Assembly: GCA_020426065.1 (NCBI GenBank)
Contig: JAGQQT010000125.1
Location: 1-9,459 of the forward strand
Length of the DNA stretch: 9,459 nucleotides
Reading direction: 5' to 3'
From: Planctomycetaceae bacterium
GTDB lineage: Bacteria > Planctomycetota > Planctomycetia > Planctomycetales > Planctomycetaceae
Part shown: positions 1 to 9,430 of the stretch, in pieces
Layout of the letters: every line of letters starts with the position of its first letter
How positions within the stretch are numbered: the first letter of the stretch is position 1
Position numbers and translations under genes: made by a program
The notes under the pieces: generated by a model
Seen by the model: only the letters and a program-made list of their open reading frames with translations
What the model was told of the DNA's origin: nothing
Database searches by the model: none

Positions 1-906
1 TCTCACGGCCTGATTCCCCAGGAACAACTCGTCATCCTGCAGACAGGTGAAGAACGCTCCCGGGATGGAGCGGGGCTGTTTTTCTGCACCACCCAGGGGA
101 AGATTGAAAAACGGTTTTCCGGCTTTTCCGCCTATGTCCGGTGGAATCTGGCCGATCAGATTCAGCGGACGTCGCTGAATTACCAGCGGTGTCCGGTCCA
201 GAACGGCCTACCGCACCAGCCCATTTTTATTCCCGCTGCAGACAGTACCCAGGAACTGGCAAAGCGTTTGTGGGAAACCATGATTCTGCACGATGCCCAG
301 ACACATGTCTCCGGACAACCGCTGCAGGATGTCGATCAGATTCCCGCCCTTTCCCTGGAGGAAACCGGGGACGAGTATCGGGGGGAAACCGAGCCTCAGT
401 TGATCCAGGAAGACCTTCTGGAAGAGGTACTGGAAACGGAATCAGCTTCTCCCTTCCCGACCATTCAGAGCGAGCAGGAGACCCCCTATTCTTCCCCCGC
501 ACTGGCAACGTCCACGGTTCCAGTTCCGACTCTGCAGCTGGCACGGGACATCGTTTCCCGGCGGAGGAATTACCTTCAAAAACAGCACGTTGATGTGAGC
601 ATGCTGTTTCAACGGAAAAGCTCCTCACGCTCACTGGAAACCTTCTTTCCCGAGCAGGTTCCATTTGGCGAACTGGTTTGTGTGCCGCTCTCAGGCAGCT
701 CAGTTCCAGTCGAGCTGGCATCCTGGGTTGAAGCTGCTCACCTGGTCACAACAGTCCACTCTGATGTGAACTCGGGAAGCAGGCAGTGGCTTGTGTTCTG
801 GCACAATGGGAATACTGGAGAGCTTTCATCGATTCTTGAGCAATTCCCGGATGCAATTCATGCCCGGACTGGAGTCGATCTGAAGCAACTGCTGGCAGAG
901 CTGTAG
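1..906 (+). CDS. Unrecognised protein, 3' part (cut by window start)
   Basis: This frame is open from the first base to the TAG at 904-906, giving 301 residues with the true start upstream of the window. A TTG at 268 could be taken as a start, but the frame is open before it, so I treat the whole stretch as coding. I do not recognise the family. Roughly residues 1-100 look like a compact mixed module. Residues about 115-150 form a very acidic Glu-rich linker, followed by a Ser/Pro/Thr-rich stretch to about 175. Residues about 180-301 form a second module with a basic patch (SRRRNYLQKQ), a hydrophobic core including WLVFWHNGN, and a C-terminal amphipathic segment ending LKQLLAEL. No transmembrane segment or catalytic motif is visible in this part. 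It is followed by 264 non-coding bases, so it is probably the last gene of its unit. Coding status is likely from length and codon regularity; function is unknown. Confidence 0.7.
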   Translation, partial: SHGLIPQEQLVILQTGEERSRDGAGLFFCTTQGKIEKRFSGFSAYVRWNLADQIQRTSLNYQRCPVQNGLPHQPIFIPAADSTQELAKRLWETMILHDAQTHVSGQPLQDVDQIPALSLEETGDEYRGETEPQLIQEDLLEEVLETESASPFPTIQSEQETPYSSPALATSTVPVPTLQLARDIVSRRRNYLQKQHVDVSMLFQRKSSSRSLETFFPEQVPFGELVCVPLSGSSVPVELASWVEAAHLVTTVHSDVNSGSRQWLVFWHNGNTGELSSILEQFPDAIHARTGVDLKQLLAEL

Positions 907-1170
907 CTGGTCTGGAATTGAAATCCTCCGAAAACCGCTCGAAAACGAGAGCAGGAGCGTGACTTTTTCGGATTATTTCGGAAAATGCGAAAATTCTTCG
1001 AGTCTTTTTCGGGTTCTGTCACGTCTTAGTGAAGTCCGGTTTCATTCCGGGAGGGGACACGAACGTCCATTCTGCTTTCAGGGACGGTTCATCAATCAGT
1101 AACGTCTACCCGATTCCGGGTCTGAACATTCTGTTGCTCGCAGTCGCAAACCAATCGAAGGAGTATCGCG
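907..1170 (+). promoter_or_regulatory. Intergenic leader before the NHL protein, with repeated CGAAAA-type motifs
   Basis: This is non-coding. The first part holds a small hairpin (CTCG 938-941, AAAA loop, CGAG 946-949) followed 14 bases later by a five-T run (965-969 region), which could be a weak terminator for the upstream gene. C(G/GG)AAAA-like motifs recur near 929, 940, 979 and 988. The CGAAAA at 988-993 can pair with TTTTCG at 1006-1011. I could not find a convincing -35/-10 pair. A good Shine-Dalgarno sequence, AAGGAG at 1158-1163, sits 7 bases before the ATG at 1171 and supports that start. Confidence 0.4.
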
Positions 1171-2511
1171 ATGAGACGCTGTTTTTCCGTCACAGGATTA
1201 CTGCTGTTGGCTCTCATGACGCTGGGGACAACTCCCCTTCTGGCCGAAGATGCCGCACCCCCCAAGGCCGCAGACAATCCGCTCAATCAGGCGCTGAAGT
1301 CTCTGCTCTCCCCCAAAGCCGCCACTACAGAGGCCGAACCTGCCAAACCGGCCACTCATCATCAGGCCGAAACTTTAACCCTGCGAGATGATCAGGGGAA
1401 CAATCTGCAGTTGCGAGCCATTACTCTCGATGCGGATGGCCGACTGCTGGTGGCCTGCGGCGGGACACGCGTTTTCCGCAAAGAATCGATCGAAGGTCCT
1501 TCCGTAACCGAAATCACACAACCGGGTGAAATCCGGGTCTTTGATCGTCAGCTCAAGCCAGCGGGAGTCTGGTCCATTGACATGGAACCGCAGGCGATTT
1601 TCGTTTCCGATGATGGTTCGATCTACGTGGCAGGTTATGAAACCATCCTCAAGTTGAACGAGAACGGCGAAGTGCAGGCCAAGGGAACGCTGCCTCATGT
1701 GGCCGACATGGAACAGAATATCGACAAGGTGCGTGAAGGCCTGGAAGCTCAGCTCAAATCGATGAGTGAATCCATCAAGCAGTATGTCGATCAGCAGAAA
1801 GAGATGGTCGCCAAGCTGAAAGCCAAGCCGGAAGCAGAGCGGACCGCGATTGAAAAGAGTCAGATTCAGGCAGCCGAACAGATGGTGGAAGCCTACAGCG
1901 AATACCTGGTCACCGATCAGGCTTCTCTGGACAAGAAAGTGCTGGCTGCTCTGGGAACCAAACGGAGCATCGCTTCACTGGCCGCAACGAACGATTACAT
2001 CTTTGTGGCCACCAACGACACCGAAGGCCACGGTTTCTGCGTCTGGCGAACGGATCGGAATTTCAAGAATGGCCAGAAAGTTGTCTCTGGACTGGTCGGT
2101 TGCTGTGGCAACATGCATATCGGAGCGGGCGATGGCAAACTCTATGTTGCTGAAAATGCCCGTCATCGTGTCTGCTGCTACGATCAGGACGGCACACTGG
2201 TGCGAAACTGGGGTGAGCGTGAACGGAATAACGATGAAGGCTTTGCCAGCTGCTGCAACCCGATGAATGTTTACATCACCAAGGACGGCCAGGTTTACAC
2301 TTCGGAATCGAATGTTGGCCGGGTGAAGCGGTTCTCCGCGAGCGGAGAGTATCAGGAACTGATCGGCAGTGTGGACCTGGTGCCCGGCTGCAAGAATGTT
2401 TCGATTGCCGTGACACCGGATCAATCTCGCATCTACATGATGGACATGACCCGCTCACACATCATTGTGATGGATCGAAACGAAGTCCCTCGTGTCTCTG
2501 CAAAGGACTGA
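1171..2511 (+). CDS. Exported NHL-repeat beta-propeller protein with helical insert and three Cys-Cys pairs
   Basis: The product has 446 residues. Residues 1-25 form a typical signal peptide (MRRC, hydrophobic LLLLALMTLG, cleavage likely after PLLA), so it should act in the periplasm or at the cell surface. A low-complexity Ala/Pro/Lys linker runs to about residue 65. Propeller-like blades with NHL character follow (LDADGRLLVACG, VSDDGSIYVAG, DGKLYVAENARHRVCCYD, KDGQVYTSESNVGRVKRFS). Residues about 178-248 break this pattern with a Glu/Lys/Gln-rich stretch predicted to be a long coiled coil. Three vicinal cysteine pairs stand out at 311-312, 335-336 and 361-362, with further single cysteines at 290 and 407. 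NHL domains usually mediate protein or ligand contacts rather than catalysis, so the role here is unknown. The ATG at 1171 is supported by AAGGAG 7 bases upstream and by the signal peptide it opens. The next gene, also exported, starts 157 bases downstream. Confidence 0.85.
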   Translation: MRRCFSVTGLLLLALMTLGTTPLLAEDAAPPKAADNPLNQALKSLLSPKAATTEAEPAKPATHHQAETLTLRDDQGNNLQLRAITLDADGRLLVACGGTRVFRKESIEGPSVTEITQPGEIRVFDRQLKPAGVWSIDMEPQAIFVSDDGSIYVAGYETILKLNENGEVQAKGTLPHVADMEQNIDKVREGLEAQLKSMSESIKQYVDQQKEMVAKLKAKPEAERTAIEKSQIQAAEQMVEAYSEYLVTDQASLDKKVLAALGTKRSIASLAATNDYIFVATNDTEGHGFCVWRTDRNFKNGQKVVSGLVGCCGNMHIGAGDGKLYVAENARHRVCCYDQDGTLVRNWGERERNNDEGFASCCNPMNVYITKDGQVYTSESNVGRVKRFSASGEYQELIGSVDLVPGCKNVSIAVTPDQSRIYMMDMTRSHIIVMDRNEVPRVSAKD

Positions 2512-2668
2512 GTTCCTGGGGCTCACCTGAAAAGTGCCGAAAACCAGAAGTGATCGTCTCAACGCAACTTCACCCTCCCTCAGGGAGGGTCGGCACAGCC
2601 GGGGGGGGGGGATTGATCCTCTCATCCAATTTCACGTTTCGTTCAGCGTTTCAGCTAAAGGGAATGAG
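2512..2668. repeat. REP-like tandem hairpins followed by a G11 tract
   Basis: Between the NHL gene and the PhnD-like gene lie two adjacent short-loop hairpins. The first is ACCCTCCC (2572-2579), loop TCA, GGGAGGGT (2583-2590), perfect over 8 bp. The second is CGGC (2591-2594), loop ACA, GCCG (2598-2601). The second stem runs directly into a tract of 11 G (2601-2611). There is no T-run, so a classic intrinsic terminator is unlikely, although the first stem could still slow or stabilise RNA ends. The compact double-hairpin form is like repetitive extragenic palindromes, but repeat status needs other copies from the genome. A reading frame does run through it into the next gene, but it reads as low-complexity sequence and hides a signal peptide, so I do not call it coding. 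Confidence 0.5.
2657..2663 (+). promoter_or_regulatory. Ribosome binding site fixing the start of the PhnD-like gene
   Basis: AAAGGGA lies 5 bases before the ATG at 2669. That ATG opens a proper signal peptide (MLRQILLSFMVV). The alternative in-frame start 135 bases upstream would place 45 hydrophilic, repeat-encoded residues before it. This decides for 2669. Confidence 0.6.
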
Positions 2669-3520
2669 ATGCTTCGTCAGATTCTGCTGTCTTTCATGGT
2701 CGTCTGTTTCGCGACTTCAGCTTCCGTGATTGCGGCTGACAAGACTCCGTTGACCATGGTAGTAATGGATCCATTGGCGGCTCCGTTATCCTGCCCGTGT
2801 GTGGAAGGCTACGCACAACGGAAGTACGAGATTCTGGCGGAGCACCTCTCCCTGAAGCTGGGACGTTCCGTGAATGTGGTTTTCACTGAATCACTGATTC
2901 ATGCCAAAACATCCGGAAAAATCACCCGGGTTGACCTGGTGATCGGCAAGGATTCCGTGGTCCGGCATGATGCTTCTGTCATCGAACAGCCGGTTCATCC
3001 CATTGCCCGGTTGACGGGAAAAGATGGCACAACAACTCAATACGGCATGATCGTTGTCCGGAAGTCCGATCCTGCCAAAAGCGTGGCGGACCTCAAAGGT
3101 TACCGCGTCTTTTTCGGCCCGGCGGAAAGCGATGAAAAACATGCCGCAGCCGTTGCTCTGCTGAAAGAAAATGGTGTGACGATTTCCGATAAACGGGAAA
3201 TCAGCGAGGCCTGCAGCGACGGGGCCTGCCAGGTGCTGGACCTCGGAGAAGGAGTGGATGCTGCCGCTGTGATTTCCAGCTATGCCGCTCCCCTGCTGGA
3301 AGGTTGCGGCACGATCAAAAAAGGAGATTTGAGAGTTGTCGGGAAAACCGATCCAGTCCCCTTCATCACGGCTTTTGTCGCCAACGATCTCCCTGCAGAA
3401 ACAGCCAGGCAGATTGAACAGGAACTGCTCCGTTCCGGTCAGCAGCCGCAGCTCCTGATCGCACTGGAAACTCTCGCCGGATTTGTGGCGATTGAACCGG
3501 ACGCAAAAAAAAAGAATTGA
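2669..3520 (+). CDS. Exported PhnD/SsuA-like solute-binding protein (orphan)
   Basis: The product has 283 residues. Residues 1 to about 22 are a signal peptide (MLRQ, hydrophobic core, ...ASVIAA). The mature part resembles the type 2 periplasmic binding proteins of the PhnD/phosphonate group: an early strand (LTMVVMDPLAAP), a helix with YAQRKYEILAEHLSLKLGR, a strand VNVVF, then the hinge-type segment YGMIVVRKSDPAKSVADLKGYRVFFGP. PhnD proteins normally deliver phosphonate or related anions to an ABC transporter. No permease or ATPase gene is present in this window, so binding, sensing or partner docking is as likely as transport. Unusual cysteines are present: CPC at 42-44, CSDGAC at 182-187 and C213. 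The gene ends DAKKKN-stop inside a run of nine A, and its TGA overlaps the TTG start of the next gene by three bases. The family call is fairly sure; the ligand is unknown. Confidence 0.8.
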   Translation: MLRQILLSFMVVCFATSASVIAADKTPLTMVVMDPLAAPLSCPCVEGYAQRKYEILAEHLSLKLGRSVNVVFTESLIHAKTSGKITRVDLVIGKDSVVRHDASVIEQPVHPIARLTGKDGTTTQYGMIVVRKSDPAKSVADLKGYRVFFGPAESDEKHAAAVALLKENGVTISDKREISEACSDGACQVLDLGEGVDAAAVISSYAAPLLEGCGTIKKGDLRVVGKTDPVPFITAFVANDLPAETARQIEQELLRSGQQPQLLIALETLAGFVAIEPDAKKKN

Positions 3521-3550
3521 TTAACGCCAGCTGGCCGCAGTGGCGCGGTC
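3503..3550 (+). other. Candidate -1 frameshift / slippage site joining the PhnD-like and propeller frames
   Basis: In the PhnD-like frame the codons are GCA AAA AAA AAG AAT TGA. The last A of one codon plus AAA AAG (3508-3514) is the heptamer A AAA AAG, the same slippery sequence known from E. coli dnaX. It lies within a nine-A run (3505-3513) that could also promote transcriptional slippage. A -1 shift would read on through GAA TTG ATT AAC into the propeller frame, skipping the TGA at 3518-3520. Downstream, GGCCGC (3533-3538) can pair with GCGGTC (3545-3550), or CGCCA (3525-3529) with TGGCG (3541-3545), giving modest stimulatory hairpins. No Shine-Dalgarno-like stimulator is visible upstream. 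Recoding is my inference; the sequence shows only the signals. Simple translational coupling at TTGA, or a miscounted A run, are the alternatives. Confidence 0.4.
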
Positions 3551-4695
3551 CGTTGCGTGATGGTCATTGCGATCAGTTTGCCCAACCCGCTGCCTTTCCG
3601 CTCAAGCAGATCTGGGAAACGTTCAGCCAGGGAAAACCGGTTGGGGGAATTGCGGGAACCGAAGACCGGATTTATCAGGCCGACCGCGACTTTCTGGATC
3701 AGTTTGATCGCTTCGCCTGTTATGACGCCAGCAATGGCAGCCTGATCTGGCAGCAGATTGTTCCGGGAATGGGAATGCTGGACTACGGGAACAGCTCCCG
3801 GGCCACTCCCCTGCTCCGCGAAAATCAGGTGTTGTTTCAAAGTGCGTTCGGAATTATCGCTTCTTACGATGCCAAAGTCGGCACTCCCCTCTGGCAGACC
3901 AATGTCATCTCCCTTTACGGCTCAGGTCGGGAACTGGTGTGGGGACTTTGCTCTTCACCCTTGCTGGCCAATGGTCAGTTGATCTTCAATCCGGGTGGAA
4001 AAAAGTCATCCCTGGTCGCACTCACGCCGGACTCGGGGAATCTGGTCTGGCAGACTCCCGGACAGGATTACGGCTATGGTTCACTTGTTTCTGCCCAGAT
4101 CAACGGGCAGGAAGTGGTCATTGGACATGACAAAACCACTCTCGGCGCATGGGATGCCCGCAGCGGAAAGAGGCTCTGGACGATCAAACCGCAGGAGCCG
4201 GAAGATTTCAATGTGCCCACGCCGATCGTGCAGGGTTCGCAGATCATTGTCGCGACGGAAAACAATGGCTGCCGGGTTTATCAGTGGCCGGGTGAAGGGG
4301 AATCTGAGCCCAGACTCCTGGGCCAGCAGCAGGAACTCTGTCCCGAAACGACCAGTCCGATCAGCACTCAGGATTCTGTCTTCGGAGTGGCGAATGGAAC
4401 GCTGTATTGCCTGTCGCTGCCGGAGCTGCAAATCCGCTGGCAGTTTGATGACCCCTGCCTGTCCGAGCATGCCTGCCTGGTCACCGATGGTCAACACTTG
4501 GGAGTCTTTGCCGATGGCGAACTGCTGCTGTTTGCCGCCGAAGGCAAGCATCGGGAGCCGCTGGCCCGCCAGCTTCTGTTTGAGCAACGCACCCCGCAAT
4601 ATGCACATCCGGCCATCATGGGGAATCGGCTCTACATTTCCGGAGGCAATCTGCTCCGCTGCTACGAACTGTGGCCTGAACCTGCGGAGGAATAG
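3517..4695 (+). CDS. PQQ-like beta-propeller repeat protein (BamB-like fold), no own signal peptide
   Basis: The frame gives 392 residues from a TTG at 3517. It opens almost at once with WPQWRGPLRDG, the motif that in planctomycete PQQ-like propellers normally follows a signal peptide. Repeated blade motifs are visible: FACYDASNGSLIWQQ (about 67-80), ASYDAKVGTPLWQT (115-128), LVALTPDSGNLVWQT (166-180), LGAWDARSGKRLWTI (209-223), and LYCLSLPELQIRWQF near 296-310. These are Ala/Asp-x-x-x-G-x-x-x-W repeats typical of the fold. Such proteins are scaffold or binding propellers; none of the motifs proves PQQ binding or dehydrogenase activity. No ATG occurs before residue 84 or so, and the frame is closed upstream by a TGA at 3493-3495, so an exported form cannot come from a conventional start here. 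It overlaps the PhnD-like gene and is either translationally coupled to it or made as a roughly 675-residue -1 fusion. The fold is confident; the start is not. Confidence 0.8.
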   Translation: MINASWPQWRGPLRDGHCDQFAQPAAFPLKQIWETFSQGKPVGGIAGTEDRIYQADRDFLDQFDRFACYDASNGSLIWQQIVPGMGMLDYGNSSRATPLLRENQVLFQSAFGIIASYDAKVGTPLWQTNVISLYGSGRELVWGLCSSPLLANGQLIFNPGGKKSSLVALTPDSGNLVWQTPGQDYGYGSLVSAQINGQEVVIGHDKTTLGAWDARSGKRLWTIKPQEPEDFNVPTPIVQGSQIIVATENNGCRVYQWPGEGESEPRLLGQQQELCPETTSPISTQDSVFGVANGTLYCLSLPELQIRWQFDDPCLSEHACLVTDGQHLGVFADGELLLFAAEGKHREPLARQLLFEQRTPQYAHPAIMGNRLYISGGNLLRCYELWPEPAEE

Positions 4696-4875
4696 ATCCT
4701 CTGCCACTGGATCTTGAAGGCCGGTCGAAAATGGGAACTGGTCTGAAGGCCCCAGGTGGTGGGGAATTCCCATTCCTGTGTGGAATCCTGATCGGTTTCC
4801 GGTATTATCGGCATTGAAACCTGCCCTGTCAGGTGAGTCTATTTCAAGTTCGATAATCGAGAGGATCTCCCGCTC
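4696..4875 (+). promoter_or_regulatory. trpC leader with inverted repeats and a weak promoter candidate
   Basis: This is the non-coding stretch between the propeller gene and trpC. AATGGGAA (4730-4737) and TTCCCATT (4767-4774) form a perfect 8-bp inverted repeat, and GGGAATTCCC (4762-4771) is itself palindromic. A promoter candidate is TTGAAA (4814-4819), an 18-base spacer, then TCTATT (4838-4843). A dyad, ACCTG (4819-4823) / CAGGT (4830-4834), falls within that spacer and could be an operator. GAGAGGA (4859-4865) is the likely ribosome binding site, 10 bases before the GTG start. The promoter call is weak, since the -10 matches only four of six consensus bases. Confidence 0.3.
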
Positions 4876-5670
4876 GTGAAAGATATTCTGCAGGACATCG
4901 TCCAGCACAAACGCACGGAAATTGCAGCCGCCCGGGAAAGAGTACCTTTGCCGGAACTGCTGGCCCAGATTCCGTCCGCTCCCCCCGTGAAAGATTTTGT
5001 CACCCAGCTCAGACTGAGTCATCCGCTCGGCGTGATTGCTGAAGTCAAGAAAGCCTCCCCTTCTGCGGGCATTATTCGTATGGATTTCGATCCGGTCGCG
5101 ATTGCCAAAACGTATGCCGCTCACGGAGCCGCCTGCATCAGTGTGTTGACGGATGAAAAGTTTTTTCAGGGTCACCTCGATTTCCTGAAACAGATCCGCA
5201 AGTCGGTCGATCTGCCCCTCCTGCGAAAGGACTTCATTCTGGATCGTTACCAGATTGCCGAAGCCCGCGCTGCGGGAGCGGACTGCATTCTGCTGATTGC
5301 CGAATGTCTGGATGATGCCCAGCTGCGGGATCTTTATCAGTACACGCGGGAACTGGGCATGCAGGCGCTGGTGGAACTTTACGACGAAGAGAATCTGCCG
5401 CGTGTCCTGAAGTTGAATCCGCACATTATTGGCGTGAACAACAGAAACCTGCGGACGTTCGAAACTGACCTGACCCATTCGATTACCTTGCGACGTCAGG
5501 TGCGGGATACGATTCTGTTTGTCAGCGAGAGTGGAATTCATTCCCGCGAGCAGACACAGCAACTGATTTCCAACGGGATTCATGCGATCCTGGTTGGTGA
5601 ATCGCTGATGCGTTCCGAAGATATCGGAGCAGCACTGGAAGCCCTGCTGCCTGCCGGGACGAGTGTTTAA
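4876..5670 (+). CDS. trpC: Indole-3-glycerol-phosphate synthase
   Basis: The product has 264 residues, the normal length for the single-function enzyme. It catalyses ring closure and decarboxylation of CdRP to indole-3-glycerol phosphate in tryptophan synthesis, in the cytoplasm, on a (beta/alpha)8 barrel. The diagnostic residues are all present: VIAEVKKASPSAG gives E56, K58 and S61; LLRKDFILD gives the catalytic K118; ALVELYDE gives E167; IGVNNRNL gives N188 and R190; VSESGI gives E218 and S219; ILVGESLM gives the phosphate-binding loop. The N-terminal helix MKDILQDIVQHKRTEIAAAR is the usual extension of the family. The start is GTG at 4876, supported by GAGAGGA upstream and the alignment of this helix. 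No other trp gene lies in the window, so the pathway genes appear scattered. The following gene starts 40 bases after its stop. Confidence 0.96.
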   Translation: MKDILQDIVQHKRTEIAAARERVPLPELLAQIPSAPPVKDFVTQLRLSHPLGVIAEVKKASPSAGIIRMDFDPVAIAKTYAAHGAACISVLTDEKFFQGHLDFLKQIRKSVDLPLLRKDFILDRYQIAEARAAGADCILLIAECLDDAQLRDLYQYTRELGMQALVELYDEENLPRVLKLNPHIIGVNNRNLRTFETDLTHSITLRRQVRDTILFVSESGIHSREQTQQLISNGIHAILVGESLMRSEDIGAALEALLPAGTSV

Positions 5671-5710
5671 TTTTTTTGTCAGTCCATTCCTGCCAGGAAT
5701 TGAGAGAATC

Positions 5711-9247
<3,537 letters not shown>

Positions 9248-9283
9248 AATCGTTACCAACGAGATCCTGTATGATTTTGCAGC

Positions 9284-9326
9284 AGTGTCTCATTTCTGCT
9301 CCGGATTTGTTGCGAAATGAGACACT
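9284..9326. repeat. Perfect 13-bp inverted repeat (enhancer-like dyad or transcript-end hairpin)
   Basis: AGTGTCTCATTTC (9284-9296) is matched exactly by GAAATGAGACACT (9314-9326) across a 17-base spacer. It starts 37 bases after the stop of the haem protein gene. There is no T-run on either side or strand, so it is not a classic intrinsic terminator. Its centre lies about 135 bases upstream of the predicted start of the sigma-54 promoter, the usual place for an activator site. Both roles are inferences. Confidence 0.6.
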
Positions 9327-9358
9327 CCCCAAATCAGAGTCTGCAGACACAAACAATC

Positions 9359-9387
9359 CATAACCTCATACTATTCAGTTGGTTATG
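9359..9387. repeat. 7-bp inverted repeat between the large dyad and the sigma-54 promoter
   Basis: CATAACC (9359-9365) and GGTTATG (9381-9387) are perfect complements with a 15-base spacer. It could be a second regulator site or a small hairpin; there is no T-run beside it. Its short arms make chance a real possibility. Confidence 0.35.
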
Positions 9388-9412
9388 AACATTTAGGCCG
9401 GTCAAATCATTT

Positions 9413-9430
9413 CTGGCACGCCAGATGCAT
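9413..9430 (+). promoter_or_regulatory. Sigma-54 (RpoN) -24/-12 promoter
   Basis: CTGGCACGCCAGATGCAT matches the sigma-54 consensus TGGCACG-N4-TTGCW at every position but one (A for the first T of TTGC). The invariant GG (9415-9416) and GC (9427-9428) are at the required 12-base offset. Transcription would begin near 9440 and run out of the window to the right, so the controlled gene is not seen. Such promoters need an AAA+ activator bound upstream, and the dyads at 9284-9326 and 9359-9387 are placed suitably. Confidence 0.65.

Noticed and set aside
2534..2668. In-frame upstream extension of the PhnD-like protein by 45 residues
   Set aside because: It reads through the hairpins and G tract and is low in complexity. 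It would also bury the signal peptide, whereas the ATG at 2669 has its own ribosome binding site.
4757..4786. Three Trp codons (TGG TGG ... TGG) in one frame of the trpC leader, suggesting an attenuation leader peptide
   Set aside because: That frame has no start codon before the Trp codons. The one ATG-started short frame in the region (4731) contains no Trp, and no terminator/antiterminator pair with a T-run is visible.
5663..5710. GTG start for the haem protein overlapping the trpC stop
   Set aside because: It would add 16 residues before a clear signal peptide; the ATG at 5711 fits better. Translational coupling cannot be fully excluded.
9284..9326. Terminal inverted repeats of an insertion sequence
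   Set aside because: Only 17 bases separate the arms, there is no transposase and no target-site duplication was seen.
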